The notes: a model not told the origin generated them from the sequence alone. Numbered from the stretch's first letter, positions 39,275 through 50,697 are shown. The stretch is 64,000 nt of DNA from Solwaraspora sp. WMMD406 (GCF_029626025.1 NZ_JARUBF010000001.1:1426001-1490000); one strand, 5' to 3'. Numbers and translations are program-made.

Positions 39275-40471
39275 GTGGACCTGTACGAGTACCAGGGGCG
39301 CGAGCTGTTCGAGCGACACGGGTTGCCCGTGCTCGCCGGCGGCGTCGCCACCACCCCGGAAGAGGCCCGCGCGATCGCCGATCGCCTCGGCGGCCGTGTC
39401 GTGGTCAAGGCCCAGGTCAAGGTCGGTGGTCGCGGCAAAGCGGGCGGCGTCAAGCTGGCCGAGGACGCCGAAGAGGCGGTGACGCACGCCACCAACATCC
39501 TCGGCATGGACATCAAAGGCCACACCGTCCACAAGGTGATGCTGACCGTCACGGCGGACATCACCGAGGAGTACTACCTCTCCTACCTGCTGGACCGGGC
39601 CAACCGCACCTTCCTCTGCATCGCCAGCGTGGCTGGCGGCATGGACATCGAGCAGGTCGCCGCCGAGACACCAGACCGGGTCGCGAAGATCGCCATCGAC
39701 GCCACCGTCGGGGTGGACGAGGCCAAGGCCAGTGAGATCGTGGCCGCCGCCGGGTTCCCGGCCGAGCTCGCCGACCAGATCACCGAGATCGCCGTACGGC
39801 TGTGGCAGGCCTTCGTCGCCGAGGACGCCACGCTGGTCGAGGTCAACCCGCTGGCGCGGACGACCGAGGGCCGGGTGCTCTGCCTGGACGCCAAGGTCAC
39901 CCTCGACGAGAACGCCGGCTTCCGGCACCCCGACCACGAGGCCATGGTCGACCAGTCGGCGGTCGACCCGCTGGAGCAGCGGGCCAAGGAAAAGGACCTC
40001 AACTACGTCAAGCTGGACGGGTCGGTCGGCATCATCGGCAACGGCGCGGGCCTGGTCATGTCCACTCTCGACGTGGTGGCCTACGCCGGCGAGGCGCACG
40101 GCGGGGTCAAACCGGCGAACTTCCTCGACATCGGCGGTGGTGCCAGCGCGGCCGTCATGGCCAACGGCCTGGAGATCGTGCTCTCCGACCCGGACGTGCG
40201 AAGCGTGTTCGTCAACGTCTTCGGCGGGATCACCGCCTGCGACGAGGTCGCCAACGGGATCGTCCAAGCGCTCACTCTGCTCGACCAGCGTGGCGAAACG
40301 GTCACCAAGCCGCTGGTCGTCCGCCTCGACGGCAACAACGCCGAAGCCGGCCGGGCCATCCTGGACGGAGCAGCCAACCCCCTCGTGGAGCGGGTCGACA
40401 CCATGGACGGAGCGGCCGAGCGGGCCGCGCAGCTGGCCGCAGCGGCGTCCGGCCGCCCGGAAGGACTGTGA
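39275..40471 (+). CDS. sucC: Succinate-CoA ligase (ADP-forming) beta subunit
   Basis: Beta subunit of succinyl-CoA synthetase, a TCA-cycle enzyme making ATP or GTP. 398 residues, standard length. ATP-grasp features are clear: [19 protein letters not shown] start, [20 protein letters not shown] nucleotide loop, LVEVNPLA magnesium site, and the C-terminal [19 protein letters not shown] with [11 protein letters not shown] for CoA/subunit contact. The GTG at 39275 matches the family start; a longer frame upstream is not homologous. It forms an operon with sucD. Confidence 0.97.
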   Translation: MDLYEYQGRELFERHGLPVLAGGVATTPEEARAIADRLGGRVVVKAQVKVGGRGKAGGVKLAEDAEEAVTHATNILGMDIKGHTVHKVMLTVTADITEEYYLSYLLDRANRTFLCIASVAGGMDIEQVAAETPDRVAKIAIDATVGVDEAKASEIVAAAGFPAELADQITEIAVRLWQAFVAEDATLVEVNPLARTTEGRVLCLDAKVTLDENAGFRHPDHEAMVDQSAVDPLEQRAKEKDLNYVKLDGSVGIIGNGAGLVMSTLDVVAYAGEAHGGVKPANFLDIGGGASAAVMANGLEIVLSDPDVRSVFVNVFGGITACDEVANGIVQALTLLDQRGETVTKPLVVRLDGNNAEAGRAILDGAANPLVERVDTMDGAAERAAQLAAAASGRPEGL

Positions 40472-40478
40472 TCTAGAA

Positions 40479-41369
<891 letters not shown>

Positions 41370-41385
41370 CCGGTTTCCCACATGT

Positions 41386-41424
41386 GCCGGGTGGCGTGAC
41401 GGGAATCCCGTCACGCCACCCGGC
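41386..41424. terminator. Hairpin terminator of sucCD
   Basis: gccgggtggcgtgacggga pairs with tcccgtcacgccacccggc across a minimal loop, about 17 bp of stem. It lies between sucD and the converging DUF4190-like gene and can serve both. Confidence 0.88.
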
Positions 41425-41471
41425 ACCGCTGTGACCCGGTAGGAGAGCGGTCGCCCGGCCCGTCGGGCGGA

Positions 41472-41723
41472 TCAACCGATCGGGTAGTTCCCCGACGCGT
41501 AGAGGCTTGCGCCGGCGACGATGTTGACGACGCTGAGCACGACCGCCACCCAGCCGAGAACCGGTGACTTGCCGAACCGCCGGGCGTCGCGGATGGAGAG
41601 AAACCCGAACACGACGCCGAGGATGCCGCAGCACAGTAAGCCGACGACGATGCCGAGGACCCCCCAAAGGGTGCTCCGATCGCTGCCGGCTGACGCCGCA
41701 GGCGGTGGGTACTGCGCGGTCAC
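41472..41723 (-). CDS. DUF4190-like small membrane protein
   Basis: 83-residue protein: a short Pro/Ala N terminus followed by two membrane helices (about 18-44 LWGVLGIVVGLLCCGILGVVFGFL and 58-78 GWVAVVLSVVNIVAGASLYAS) linked by a basic loop SIRDARRFGKS. This resembles DUF4190 proteins. The GTG at 41723 has an excellent GGAGG site 5 nt upstream; an upstream start is less likely. A second DUF4190-type gene lies at 43317. Confidence 0.8.
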   Translation of the reverse strand: MTAQYPPPAASAGSDRSTLWGVLGIVVGLLCCGILGVVFGFLSIRDARRFGKSPVLGWVAVVLSVVNIVAGASLYASGNYPIG

Positions 41724-41883
41724 GGAGACCTCCGTCGAGTCACGACCACGGCCGATGACGGCCAACTACCTGGCCAAGATTACGGCTTTTCGCCCTGATT
41801 CGCGGTCTCTTCGGTCGCTGACGGGTCAGGCCACGACCATTATTGTCCGCCGTCGTCGGCACCGACGTGCAAAAGTAGGCACG

Positions 41884-43209
41884 ATGGCAGCCCACCCCCC
41901 GGACCAGGCGCCACGATCATCCGATCGGGATGACCGTGACGGTGCCGTCCGGCCAGCGCGGGCCGCGCCGTCGCGCCGGGGCGGCCGCGCCCCGCTCGCC
42001 GTCGCCGCGACGGTCGCCGCCTGCTGGGCGGCGGTGCTCTCCTACCTGCCGGTCGCGTTCGTGATGTGGCTGATCCGGCTCGCCGAGGGCGACTCCTCGA
42101 TCGGCGAGGCGGCCCGGATCGGACTCGCCGGGTGGCTGCTCGGGCACGGCGTACCACTCGACACCCCGACCGGCCCCTTCGGCCTGCCGCCGCTGATGCT
42201 CAGCCTGTTCGCCGCCTGGCGGATCGGTCGGGCCGGCGTCCACACCAGCCGTGCGATCGGCGCCCGGCACAGTGGATCGGTGGTCCGCGCCGCGACCGTG
42301 GCGGTCGCTGTCGGCCTCGTCTACGGCGGGCTCGGGTCGCTCGCGGCACTTGCCGCCGCGACCACCGTCACCCAGGTCGACCCGGTGCGTGCCGGCCTGG
42401 GCCTGGCGCTGTTCGGCGCGTTGGGTGCCCTGGTCGGAGCCGTGCAGACGACGGGCGCGTTCCATCGGCTGGCCGACCGCTGCCCGGCCGTGTTGCGCCA
42501 CGGGACACGGACCGGTCTGATCGCCGCGTCGTTGGTACTTGCCGCCGGTGCCGCCGCGGCCGGCCTGTCCGTGGCGGTGAGCGGCGGGGACGCCGCCGAC
42601 ACGATCGGCGCCTACCGGGCCGGGGTGGCCGGTCAGGCCGGAATGACCCTGCTCAGCCTGGCGTACGCGCCGAACGTCATGGTGTGGTCCGCAGCGTACC
42701 TGCTGGGCCCGGGGTTCGCCCTCGGTGCCGACACGGCCGTACGCACCAGCGAAGTGACCCTGGGCAGCCTGCCGGCGGTGCCGCTCTTCGCGGGCCTACC
42801 GAACGGTCCGGCCGGCGGCCTCAGCGCCGCGCTCCTGGCGCTGCCGGTACTGGCCGGGATGACCGCCGGATGGGTACTGGCCCGGCGCTGGACGTCCGAC
42901 GGCGGCCGGCGGCGGTCCGGGTCGACGCCGCTTCAGATGAGGACGCCGCTTCAGATGAGACAGTCGGAGGCCGGCACGCCGGTCGGCTGGACCAGCCTGC
43001 TGCTCGGCGCCGCGATCGGCGGGCCGGTCGCCGGACTGGTTCTCGGCACCGCCGCCACCGTTTCCGGCGGGCCGCTCGGCGCTGGCCGGCTGGCCGAGAT
43101 CGGGCCGATCGGCTGGCAGGTCGCGCTGGTGGCCAGCCTGGTGGTGACCGTCGGGTCGGTGGTCGGCGCGGCGGCGGCCCGAGCAGTCGCCGCACCGGCG
43201 ACCGGCTGA
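41884..43209 (+). CDS. perM: PerM-like integral membrane protein (DUF6350)
   Basis: 441-residue protein with a hydrophilic Arg/Asp N terminus (about 35 residues) and 9-10 membrane helices. Family landmarks are WAAVLSYLPVAFVMWLIRLAE, a GVPLDTPTGPFGLPPLMLSLFAAWRIGR loop, and AYAPNVMVWSAAYLLGPGFALG, typical of DUF6350. The mycobacterial member PerM (Rv0955) is needed for persistence and cell division and lies between sucCD and purNH, exactly the arrangement here. The ATG at 41884 begins the family region. An 18-bp direct repeat (42926-42961) encodes TPLQMR twice in a cytoplasmic loop. Confidence 0.85.
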   Translation: MAAHPPDQAPRSSDRDDRDGAVRPARAAPSRRGGRAPLAVAATVAACWAAVLSYLPVAFVMWLIRLAEGDSSIGEAARIGLAGWLLGHGVPLDTPTGPFGLPPLMLSLFAAWRIGRAGVHTSRAIGARHSGSVVRAATVAVAVGLVYGGLGSLAALAAATTVTQVDPVRAGLGLALFGALGALVGAVQTTGAFHRLADRCPAVLRHGTRTGLIAASLVLAAGAAAAGLSVAVSGGDAADTIGAYRAGVAGQAGMTLLSLAYAPNVMVWSAAYLLGPGFALGADTAVRTSEVTLGSLPAVPLFAGLPNGPAGGLSAALLALPVLAGMTAGWVLARRWTSDGGRRRSGSTPLQMRTPLQMRQSEAGTPVGWTSLLLGAAIGGPVAGLVLGTAATVSGGPLGAGRLAEIGPIGWQVALVASLVVTVGSVVGAAAARAVAAPATG

Positions 43210-43251
43210 CGGCCGTCACCGGCCGGGTACGTGTCCCGGACCGGATACGGA

Positions 43252-43285
43252 CTCGGCGGTGAGCACTGTCGTGCCCACCGCCGAG
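43252..43285. terminator. Hairpin between convergent perM and DUF4190 gene
   Basis: ctcggcggtg and caccgccgag form a 10-bp outer stem with an inner gcac/gtgc pairing, a shared terminator for the two converging genes. Confidence 0.7.
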
Positions 43286-43316
43286 CAGACCGCGACGTTC
43301 AGAAGTTCCGCAGGGC

Positions 43317-43928
43317 TCAGAAGTTGAGACCGCCGCCGGTCTGCAGCACCACTCCGGCGATCGCGTTGGCGATGCCGAGCACGATGCCGACCGCGCCGCA
43401 GATCAGACCGGCCATCGCCTGGCCCCGGTTGTCGGCCAGGCCCTGGTCGGCCTTGTTGCGGCCGAGGAAGCCGAGGATCACGCCGGCGATCGCGGCCGGG
43501 ATGCCCAGCAACGGGCAGCACAGGGCCAGCACGATCGACGAGATGCCGACGATCATGCCGATCAGGCCGAGCATGTTGTTCTTCTGCGGCCCGGGAGCGC
43601 CGTAGCCGGGTGCGGGATAGGGCTGACCCGGTACTGGCTGCTGGGCGTACGGGTCCTGGTAGGGCTGGCCAGGCTGTTGTCCGTAGGGCTGCGGCTGACC
43701 GTACGGTTGCCCTGAGGTGGGCTGGCCGTACGCGGGCTGGCCTGAGGTGGGCTGGCCGTACGCGGGCTGGCCCGAGGTGGGCTGGCCGTACGCCGGGTCT
43801 CCGGAGACCGGTGGCGAGTACGGCTGCTGCGGCTGACCGTACGGGTCGGAGTAGGGCGATGACGTCGGATCCTGGGGCTGCTGGGGCTGCTGACCGTACG
43901 GATCCTGGCCTGGGTAGCCGGGCTGCAC
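43317..43928 (-). CDS. DUF4190 domain membrane protein with Gln/Pro/Tyr-rich repeats
   Basis: 203-residue protein. The first 120 residues are a Gly/Pro/Gln/Tyr-rich tail including three exact [10 protein letters not shown]-type units. The C-terminal 85 residues contain two membrane helices ([39 protein letters not shown] and [21 protein letters not shown]), the DUF4190 pattern. GTG start with AAGGAG about 8 nt upstream. Proteins of this kind are common in actinomycete membranes; the disordered tail may interact with other envelope proteins. Confidence 0.82.
   Translation of the reverse strand: MQPGYPGQDPYGQQPQQPQDPTSSPYSDPYGQPQQPYSPPVSGDPAYGQPTSGQPAYGQPTSGQPAYGQPTSGQPYGQPQPYGQQPGQPYQDPYAQQPVPGQPYPAPGYGAPGPQKNNMLGLIGMIVGISSIVLALCCPLLGIPAAIAGVILGFLGRNKADQGLADNRGQAMAGLICGAVGIVLGIANAIAGVVLQTGGGLNF
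43711..43800 (-). repeat. Three-copy 30-bp repeat encoding [10 protein letters not shown]
   Basis: Units at 43711-43740, 43741-43770 and 43771-43800 are nearly identical; the first two are perfect copies. In frame within the DUF4190 gene. Confidence 0.92.
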
Positions 43929-44037
43929 AGGGAACTCCTTCGCGACAGACGGCGCTCAGGCCCATCGGAGGTAGCGTTTTGCCCGAGCGACCGGCAGCGT
44001 ATCTGGTCTGCACAAATCGTGTCGCTCCCGGCCGCGC

Positions 44038-44093
44038 CGACACGGCTGAGCACGGCGCGTCGACACGGCTGAGCACGGTGCGTCGACACGGCG
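44038..44093. repeat. 23-bp tandem repeat upstream of purN
   Basis: Two 23-bp units beginning cgacacggctgagcacgg (44038-44060, 44061-44083) and a partial third lie between the DUF4190 gene start and purN. Each contains an imperfect dyad (cgtgc-type ends). Its position 35 nt before the purN -10 box is compatible with a regulatory role, but it may be a neutral minisatellite. Confidence 0.75.
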
Positions 44094-44116
44094 CGGACCA
44101 GCCTCGTGGCGCCGGG

Positions 44117-44122
44117 TAGGGT
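44117..44122 (+). promoter_or_regulatory. TAGGGT -10 box before purN
   Basis: Located 6 nt before the purN GTG, consistent with a leaderless transcript; no Shine-Dalgarno sequence precedes the start. Confidence 0.5.
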
Positions 44123-44128
44123 GCTCGG

Positions 44129-44743
44129 GTGACCTCGTCCCCCGCCCGACTCGTGGTGCTGGTCTCCGGTTCCGGCACCAACCTGCAGGCACTGCTCGAC
44201 GCCAGTGCGGACCCGGCGTACGGCGCCGTCGTGGTGGCCGTGGGGGCGGACCGGGACGGCATCGCCGGCCTCGACCGGGCGAAGGCGGCCGGGATACCCA
44301 CCTTCGTCACGGTGGTCGCCAACCATCCGAGTCGGGCGGACTGGGACGCCGCGCTGACCGCCGAGGTCGCCGCGTACCAGCCCGATCTGGTGGTGTCGGC
44401 CGGTTTCCTCAAACTCGTCGGTGCACGGTTCCTCGCCGCCTTCGGCGATCGCTACGTCAACACCCACAACTCGCTGCTGCCGGCGTTCCCCGGCATGCAC
44501 GGCCCCCGTGACGCGCTCGCCTACGGCGTCAAGCTGGCCGGCGCCACCCTCTTCTTCGTCGACGCGGGTGTCGACACCGGTCCGATCATCGCGCAGGTGG
44601 CGGTCCCGGTGGAACCGGACGACGACGAAGCGAGCCTTACCGAACGGATCAAGCAAGCCGAGCGGGCACAACTGGTCGAGTACGTCGGCCGACTGGTCCG
44701 GTCCGGTTGGACCATCTCGCACCGAAAGGTCACCATCCGATGA
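44129..44743 (+). CDS. purN: Phosphoribosylglycinamide formyltransferase (GAR transformylase)
   Basis: Adds a formyl group from 10-formyl-THF to GAR in purine synthesis. 204 residues. It shows [18 protein letters not shown], the catalytic region [17 protein letters not shown] with Asn and His (N-x-H), and the conserved Asp of [12 protein letters not shown]. In the usual NxHPS element the Pro is replaced by Asn here, which is unusual but leaves the catalytic Asn, His and Asp. Its stop overlaps the purH start by ATGA, and folD further downstream makes the folate cofactor. Confidence 0.95.
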   Translation: MTSSPARLVVLVSGSGTNLQALLDASADPAYGAVVVAVGADRDGIAGLDRAKAAGIPTFVTVVANHPSRADWDAALTAEVAAYQPDLVVSAGFLKLVGARFLAAFGDRYVNTHNSLLPAFPGMHGPRDALAYGVKLAGATLFFVDAGVDTGPIIAQVAVPVEPDDDEASLTERIKQAERAQLVEYVGRLVRSGWTISHRKVTIR

Positions 44744-46344
44744 ACGTGACGTCAGCGGATCGCCGTCCGGTGCGCCGCGCGTTGATCAGCGTCTACGACA
44801 AGACCGGCCTGGTCGAGCTGGCCACCGCTCTGCACGCCGCCGGGGTGGAGATCGTCTCCACCGGTTCCACCGCGTCGACCATCGCCGCCGTCGGGGTGCC
44901 GGTGGTCCGGGTCGAGGACGTGACCGGTTTCCCCGAGTGCCTCGACGGGCGGGTCAAGACGCTGCATCCGCGCGTGCACGCCGGCCTGCTGGCCGACCTG
45001 CGCTCCGAGGCGCACGTCACGCAGCTCGCCGACCTGGGCGTCGCCCCGTTCGATCTGCTGGTGTCCAATCTCTACCCGTTCCAGCAGACGGTCGCCTCCG
45101 GCGCGGACGTGGACGGGTGCGTCGAGCAGATCGACATCGGCGGCCCGGCGATGGTCCGGGCGGCGGCCAAGAACCACGCCAGCGTCGCGGTGGTCACCTC
45201 GGTCTCGGCGTACCCGTCGATCGAGCGGGCCCTCGCCGACGGCGGCTTCACCCTGCGGCAGCGCCGCGCCCTGGCGGCCCGAGCCTTCGCCGACATCGCC
45301 GAGTACGACGTCGCCGTCGCCGACTGGTGTGCCCGGGTGCTGGTCGCCGACGGTGCCGAGGTGGCAGACGGCCAGGTAGCCGGCGACCCCGTCGACTGGC
45401 CGGAGTTCGCCGGTACGGCGTTGCGCCGGGCCGACGTGCTGCGCTACGGCGAGAACCCGCACCAGCGGGCCGCGCTCTACGCCGACCCGGCGGCACCGAC
45501 CGGGCTGGCCCAGGCCGAGCAGTTGCACGGCAAGGAGATGTCGTACAACAACTACGTCGACGCGGACGCCGCCTGGCGGGCGGCGAACGACTTCGTCGAG
45601 CCGACCGTGGCGATCATCAAGCACGCCAACCCGTGTGGCATCGCCACCGGCACCGACGTGGCGCAGGCGCACCGCAAGGCGCACGCCTGCGACCCGGTGT
45701 CGGCGTTCGGCGGGGTGATCGCGGTCAACCGACCGGTCACCGTCGAACTGGCCGGCCAGATCGCGGAGATCTTCACCGAGGTGGTGGTCGCGCCCGGATT
45801 CGAGCCCGGGGCCGTCGAGGTCCTGGCGGCCAAGAAGAACCTGCGGCTGCTGGTGGCGCCGCCGTGGCGGCCGGCTGCCGTCGAATGGCGCCAGGTGACC
45901 GGCGGCATGCTGGCGCAGACCGCCGACCGGATCGACGCCGCCGGCGACGATCCGTCGACCTGGCGGCTGGCCACCGGCGCGCCGGCCAGCGACGAGACCT
46001 TGGCCGATCTGGCGTTCGCCTGGCGGGCGGTACGCGCGGTGAAGAGCAACGCGATCCTGCTGGCCGCCGATCGCGCGACCGTCGGGGTCGGCATGGGTCA
46101 GGTCAACCGGGTCGACGCCGCGCAGCTGGCGGTCCGGCGAGCCGGGGAGCGACGCGCCGCCGAGGCGGTCGCCGCCTCGGACGCCTTCTTCCCGTTCCCG
46201 GACGGACTGCAGGTGCTGCTCGACGCCGGGGTCCGGGCGGTTGTGCAACCGGGTGGATCGCTGCGCGACGAGGAGGTCGTCGCCGCCGCTGCCGCGGCCG
46301 GGGCCACCATGTACCTGACCGGCACCCGGCACTTCTTCCACTGA
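44740..46344 (+). CDS. purH: Bifunctional AICAR transformylase / IMP cyclohydrolase
   Basis: Catalyses the last two steps to IMP. 534 residues. The N-terminal cyclohydrolase (MGS-like) domain has [43 protein letters not shown] and [19 protein letters not shown]. The transformylase domain has [27 protein letters not shown], and the Lys-containing [10 protein letters not shown] with [14 protein letters not shown] at 44740 overlaps the purN stop by 4 nt. Complete and expected to be functional. Confidence 0.97.
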   Translation: MNVTSADRRPVRRALISVYDKTGLVELATALHAAGVEIVSTGSTASTIAAVGVPVVRVEDVTGFPECLDGRVKTLHPRVHAGLLADLRSEAHVTQLADLGVAPFDLLVSNLYPFQQTVASGADVDGCVEQIDIGGPAMVRAAAKNHASVAVVTSVSAYPSIERALADGGFTLRQRRALAARAFADIAEYDVAVADWCARVLVADGAEVADGQVAGDPVDWPEFAGTALRRADVLRYGENPHQRAALYADPAAPTGLAQAEQLHGKEMSYNNYVDADAAWRAANDFVEPTVAIIKHANPCGIATGTDVAQAHRKAHACDPVSAFGGVIAVNRPVTVELAGQIAEIFTEVVVAPGFEPGAVEVLAAKKNLRLLVAPPWRPAAVEWRQVTGGMLAQTADRIDAAGDDPSTWRLATGAPASDETLADLAFAWRAVRAVKSNAILLAADRATVGVGMGQVNRVDAAQLAVRRAGERRAAEAVAASDAFFPFPDGLQVLLDAGVRAVVQPGGSLRDEEVVAAAAAAGATMYLTGTRHFFH

Positions 46345-46351
46345 GCCGGAC

Positions 46352-46954
46352 GTGTCGGCGGTCGAGCATCGTGTCGAGGAGCGGATCGTCGGCGCGGACT
46401 GGGCGCTCGACGACCTCGCCGGCACCCACTTCGAACGCTGCGAGTTCGTCGACGTCGACCTGACCGAGGCGAACCTGCGCGACTGCGTCTTCACCAACTG
46501 CGTGCTGGGCAACGTCCGGGCCAACGCCGCCACCTTCACGCACTGCGCGCTGCTGCACTGCGTGGTCCGGCGGTCGTCGTTGTTCGACGCGACGTTCCGC
46601 GACTGCAAACTGACCGGCACCCAGTTCCTGGACTGCACGTTGCGTCCGCTGCACGTCGTCGGCGGCGACTGGGGCTGGGTGCTGCTGCGTGGCCAGGACC
46701 TGTCCGGGGTGAAGCTCGCCGGGCTGCGGCTGCGGGAGGCCGACCTGACGGAGGCCAACCTGTCCCGGGCCGACCTGTCCGGCGCGGATCTCGGCTACGC
46801 CCGGCTGACCAACGCCCGGCTGCGCCGTACCGACCTGCGCGGCGCCGACCTCGCCGGCGTCGAGTTGCGCGGGATCGACCTGACCGAGACCCGGATCGAT
46901 CTCGCCCAGGCGGTGCTGGTGGCCGCCGCGTACGGGGCGGACGTGCGGCCCTGA
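46352..46954 (+). CDS. Pentapeptide-repeat protein
   Basis: 200-residue protein made of pentapeptide repeats, A(D/N)LxX-like units visible as [21 protein letters not shown] and [22 protein letters not shown], with a middle stretch rich in Cys. Such proteins fold into a right-handed quadrilateral beta-helix; some mimic DNA and protect gyrase (Qnr/MfpA), but a specific target cannot be inferred. It begins 7 nt after purH (GTG) and is likely co-transcribed with purNH. Confidence 0.88.
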   Translation: MSAVEHRVEERIVGADWALDDLAGTHFERCEFVDVDLTEANLRDCVFTNCVLGNVRANAATFTHCALLHCVVRRSSLFDATFRDCKLTGTQFLDCTLRPLHVVGGDWGWVLLRGQDLSGVKLAGLRLREADLTEANLSRADLSGADLGYARLTNARLRRTDLRGADLAGVELRGIDLTETRIDLAQAVLVAAAYGADVRP

Positions 46955-47021
46955 TCCGTCCGGCGTGCGGCCCGTGAGGTGCCGGCGAGGTGGCATCCGG
47001 TGACGTGAGACGATCGGTTGC

Positions 47022-47894
47022 GTGACGGCGACGATTCTGGACGGCAAGGCGGCAGCCGCCGCTATCAAGGACAACCTGCGAGCCCGGGTCAAGGCACTGG
47101 CCGAACAGGGCGTGGTACCGGGCCTCGGCACCGTACTGGTGGGCGACGATCCGGGCTCCCACGCGTACGTCAACGGCAAACATCGGGACTGCGCCGAGGT
47201 GGGCATCGCCTCGCTGCGCCGCGACCTGCCGGCGGACGCCACCCAGGAGCAGGTGGAGGCGGTGGTCGCGGAGCTGAACGCGGACCCGGCGTGCCACGGC
47301 TACATCGTGCAGCTGCCGATGCCTTCGCAGATCGACACCCAGCGGGTGCTGGAGCGGGTCGACCCGGACAAGGACGCCGATGGGCTGCACCCGGTCAACC
47401 TCGGTCGGCTGGTGCTCGGCTACGACGCGCCGACCGCCTGCACCCCGCGCGGCATCGTCGAACTGCTGCGCCGCAACCACATCCGGATCCGGGGCGCCGA
47501 GGTGGTGGTGATCGGCCGGGGGACCACGGTCGGTCGCCCGCTGGGACTGCTGCTCACCCGGCGCAGCGAGAACGCGACGGTGACCTTGTGCCACACCGGC
47601 ACCCTCGACCTGGGTGACCACTCCCGGCGGGCGGACATCGTGATCGCGGCCGCTGGCGTGCCAGGTTTGCTCACCGCCGAGATGGTCACCCCGGGTGCCA
47701 CCGTCATCGACGTGGGCATCACCCGGGTGATCGGGGAAAACGGCAAGGGCCAGTACACCGGGGACGTGGCCGCCGAGGTTGCCGAGGTGGCCGGGGCGCT
47801 GGCGCCGGTGCCGGGCGGGATCGGCCCGATGACCCGGGCGATGCTGCTCACCAACGTCGTCGAACTCGCCGAACGCGGCCTCGCCACGAGGTGA
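47022..47894 (+). CDS. folD: Bifunctional methylene-THF dehydrogenase / methenyl-THF cyclohydrolase
   Basis: 290-residue FolD. It contains the substrate site [14 protein letters not shown] (catalytic Lys), the loop [10 protein letters not shown], the [15 protein letters not shown] motif, and the NADP-binding [14 protein letters not shown] with a Thr in place of the usual Ser. The C-terminal [16 protein letters not shown] closes the domain. It supplies 10-formyl-THF for PurN and PurH, encoded just upstream. GTG start. It is followed by a 15-bp minisatellite and a terminator. Confidence 0.96.
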   Translation: MTATILDGKAAAAAIKDNLRARVKALAEQGVVPGLGTVLVGDDPGSHAYVNGKHRDCAEVGIASLRRDLPADATQEQVEAVVAELNADPACHGYIVQLPMPSQIDTQRVLERVDPDKDADGLHPVNLGRLVLGYDAPTACTPRGIVELLRRNHIRIRGAEVVVIGRGTTVGRPLGLLLTRRSENATVTLCHTGTLDLGDHSRRADIVIAAAGVPGLLTAEMVTPGATVIDVGITRVIGENGKGQYTGDVAAEVAEVAGALAPVPGGIGPMTRAMLLTNVVELAERGLATR

Positions 47895-47895
47895 C

Positions 47896-47970
47896 GAGCG
47901 GGAGCTGGTCGGACGGGAGCCGGTCGGACGGGAGCCGGTCGGACGGGAGCCGGTCGGACGGGAGCCGGCC
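47896..47970. repeat. Five-copy 15-bp minisatellite between folD and mdh
   Basis: Units of ggacgggagccggtc repeat from 47911 to 47970 (four copies, the last with one change), after a degenerate first copy at 47896. It lies in non-coding DNA, immediately before the terminator hairpin. Confidence 0.93.
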
Positions 47971-47994
47971 TCACGCCCCCGGTCGGGCGTGAGG
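47969..47994 (+). terminator. Hairpin terminator after folD
   Basis: cctcacgccc pairs perfectly with gggcgtgagg around a 6-nt loop, 75 nt after the folD stop, ending the purine/folate genes before mdh. Confidence 0.8.
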
Positions 47995-48085
47995 TGGGTC
48001 ATCGGCCGCGCCCCTGGTCCGCCAACGCGTTACCTGGCTGATACGGTCCCGTCAAATTCGCCCGGTAGCAGGGAGTGAGACGACA

Positions 48086-49036
48086 ATGGGCAAGAAGGTC
48101 ACCGTCGTCGGGGCCGGCTTCTACGGCTCGACGACCGCGCAGCGCCTGGCCGAGTACGACATCTTCGACACCGTCGTGCTGACCGACATCATCGAAGGCA
48201 AGCCCGAGGGACTGGCCCTCGACCTCAACCAGTCGCGGCCGATCGAGGGGTTCGAAACCAAGGTCGTCGGTGCGACGACCGGGGTGGACGGCTCCGGCTA
48301 CGAGGTGATCGCCGGCTCGGACGTCGTCATCATCACCGCTGGGCTGCCCCGCAAGCCGGGCATGAGCCGGATGGACCTGCTGGAGGTCAACGCCAAGATC
48401 GTCCGTGGTGTCGCGGAGAACGTCGCCCGGTACGCCCCGGACGCGGTGGTCATCGTGGTGTCCAACCCGCTGGACGAGATGACCGCGCTGGCGCAGATCG
48501 CCACCGGCTTCCCCCGTAACCGGGTCCTCGGCCAGGCCGGCATGCTGGACAGCGCCCGGTTCTCCCACTTCGTCGCGGAGACGCTCGCCGTACCCGTGGC
48601 GTCGGTGCGTACGCTGACCCTCGGCTCGCACGGCGACACCATGGTGCCGGTGCCGTCGCAGTGCACGGTCAACGGCAAGCCGCTGACCGAACTGCTGCCG
48701 GCCGACAAGATCGAGGAACTGGTGGTCCGGACCCGTAACGGCGGCGCCGAGGTGGTGGCGCTGCTCAAGACCGGGTCGGCGTACTACGCGCCGTCGGCGG
48801 CGGCCGCCCGGATGGCCAAGGCCGTGGCGGAGGACTCCGGCGCGGTGATGCCGGTCTGCGCCTGGGTCAGTGGTGAGTACGGCATCGACGGGGTCTACCT
48901 CGGGGTCGAGGCCGAGCTCGGGGCCGAGGGCGTACGCCGGGTGGTCACCACCGATCTGACCGACCCGGAGCTGGCCGCGTTGAAGGAGGCCGCCGAGGCG
49001 GTACGGGCCAAGCAGGCGGATGTCGCCGACCTCTGA
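48086..49036 (+). CDS. mdh: Malate dehydrogenase (LDH-like type)
   Basis: 316-residue NAD-dependent enzyme oxidising malate to oxaloacetate. Rossmann motif GAGFYGSTTA, Asp acceptor VLTDI, substrate-loop Arg in RKPGMSRMDLLEVN, SNPLDEMTALA, and the catalytic pair Asp in LDSARF and His in GSHGDTMVP are all present. Sequence type is that of LDH-like malate dehydrogenases (family 3), not the longer type common in proteobacteria. agggag upstream supports the ATG. It stands before icd, a TCA-cycle pair. Confidence 0.95.
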   Translation: MGKKVTVVGAGFYGSTTAQRLAEYDIFDTVVLTDIIEGKPEGLALDLNQSRPIEGFETKVVGATTGVDGSGYEVIAGSDVVIITAGLPRKPGMSRMDLLEVNAKIVRGVAENVARYAPDAVVIVVSNPLDEMTALAQIATGFPRNRVLGQAGMLDSARFSHFVAETLAVPVASVRTLTLGSHGDTMVPVPSQCTVNGKPLTELLPADKIEELVVRTRNGGAEVVALLKTGSAYYAPSAAAARMAKAVAEDSGAVMPVCAWVSGEYGIDGVYLGVEAELGAEGVRRVVTTDLTDPELAALKEAAEAVRAKQADVADL

Positions 49037-49231
49037 TCGGGTCCGCTGACCCGGCTAAGTGGGCGTAGTCGTTGGTCGACGGGGGCGGGTACGGCGGACG
49101 ACGCCGACCCGCCCCCGACGCTGTCTGGCCGGTCCGTCGGTCGGGCAGCGGTGCTCACCGCCTGCACGCCCTGGCCGGCGATCCAGTACGCTCGTACTGC
49201 TAACACGAGTTTCCGAGAGGAGCGCCGGTCG

Positions 49232-50449
49232 ATGGCGAAGATCAAGGTAACCAACCCGGTCGTCGAGCTCGACGGCGACGAGATGACCCGGATCATCTGG
49301 AAGCAGATCCGCGAGCAGTTGATCCTGCCCTACCTCGACGTCGACCTGCACTACTACGACCTGTCGGTCCAGTACCGCGACGAGACCGACGACCAGGTGA
49401 CGGTGGACGCCGCGAACGCCATCAAGCAGCACGGCGTCGGTGTGAAGTGTGCCACCATCACCCCGGACGAGGCCCGGGTCGAGGAGTTCGGCCTCAAGAA
49501 GATGTGGCGGTCGCCGAACGGGACGATCCGGAACATCCTCGGCGGCGTCGTCTTCCGCGAGCCGATCATCATGTCGAACGTGCCCCGGCTGGTGCCGGGC
49601 TGGACCAAGCCGATCATCATCGGCCGGCACGCCCACGGCGACCAGTACAAGGCGTCCGACTTCGTGGTGCCCGGTCCCGGCACGGTGACGATCACCTACA
49701 CCCCGACCGACGGCGGTGCCCCGGTCGAGATGGAGGTCGCCAAGTTCCCCGGCGGCGGCGTCGCGATGGGTATGTACAACTTCGACGAGTCGATCCGCGA
49801 CTTCGCCCGCGCCTCACTGCGCTACGGCCTCGACCGGGGCTACCCGGTCTACCTGTCGACGAAGAACACCATCCTCAAGGCGTACGACGGCCGGTTCAAG
49901 GACATCTTCGCCGAGGTCTTCGAGACCGAGTTCGCCGCCGAGTTCGCCGCCGCCGGCATCACCTACGAGCACCGGCTGATCGACGACATGGTGGCCGCCG
50001 CGCTCAAGTGGGAGGGCGGCTTCGTCTGGGCTTGCAAGAACTACGACGGCGACGTGCAATCGGACACCGTCGCCCAGGGCTTCGGTTCGCTCGGCCTGAT
50101 GACGTCGGTGCTGATGACCCCGGACGGCCGTACGGTCGAGGCCGAGGCGGCGCACGGGACCGTGACCCGGCACTACCGGCAGTGGCAGAAGGGCGAGAAG
50201 ACCTCGACCAACCCGATCGCGTCGATCTTCGCCTGGACCCGGGGCCTCGCCCACCGGGGCAAGCTGGACGGCACCCCGGCGGTGACCGAGTTCGCCGACA
50301 CCCTGGAGCAGGTCTGCGTCGCCACCGTCGAGGGCGGGCAGATGACCAAGGACCTGGCGCTGCTGATCAGCCGGGACGCCCCCTGGCTGACCACGGACGA
50401 GTTCATGTCCGCGCTCGACGAGAACCTGGCCAAGCGGCTCGGCCGCTGA
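49232..50449 (+). CDS. icd: NADP-dependent isocitrate dehydrogenase
   Basis: 405-residue dimeric type II isocitrate dehydrogenase, converting isocitrate to 2-oxoglutarate with NADPH formation. Hallmarks: [13 protein letters not shown] start, [17 protein letters not shown] substrate site, [41 protein letters not shown] with metal-binding Asp residues, and [13 protein letters not shown] cofactor loop. The ATG at 49232 follows a gagagg site. Complete and surely functional. Confidence 0.97.
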   Translation: MAKIKVTNPVVELDGDEMTRIIWKQIREQLILPYLDVDLHYYDLSVQYRDETDDQVTVDAANAIKQHGVGVKCATITPDEARVEEFGLKKMWRSPNGTIRNILGGVVFREPIIMSNVPRLVPGWTKPIIIGRHAHGDQYKASDFVVPGPGTVTITYTPTDGGAPVEMEVAKFPGGGVAMGMYNFDESIRDFARASLRYGLDRGYPVYLSTKNTILKAYDGRFKDIFAEVFETEFAAEFAAAGITYEHRLIDDMVAAALKWEGGFVWACKNYDGDVQSDTVAQGFGSLGLMTSVLMTPDGRTVEAEAAHGTVTRHYRQWQKGEKTSTNPIASIFAWTRGLAHRGKLDGTPAVTEFADTLEQVCVATVEGGQMTKDLALLISRDAPWLTTDEFMSALDENLAKRLGR

Positions 50450-50610
50450 CCGGCCCGGGCACCGTCACCGCTTCGTTCGTCCGATCGTTGATCAGGGTGG
50501 ACGTGGTGCCAGTCGCGTCCAAGGGGATCGACCGGCGGCGGTCGCCCTGAGTACCACCGACGCCGACGGACGATCTCCGGCTGTGAACCAGCAGCCTGCC
50601 GTCCCTTCCC

Positions 50611-50640
50611 TGCGGGGGGTCCTGTCCCGGGCCCCCCGCA
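50611..50640. terminator. Bidirectional hairpin between icd and galT
   Basis: tgcgggggg pairs with ccccccgca (9 bp) with a 12-nt interior that can add further pairs. It separates two converging genes; the remaining intergenic bases hold nothing recognisable. Confidence 0.75.
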
Positions 50641-50697
50641 ACCCATGTCCGCCGCCGGGCAGGCAGGCCGGCGGCGGATGCGGGCAGCCGGTCAGAC

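Noticed and set aside
47420-47974. Minus-strand frame starting with repeated Arg-Pro-Ala-Pro-Val units
   Set aside because: It is a translation of the 15-bp intergenic minisatellite continued antisense to folD.
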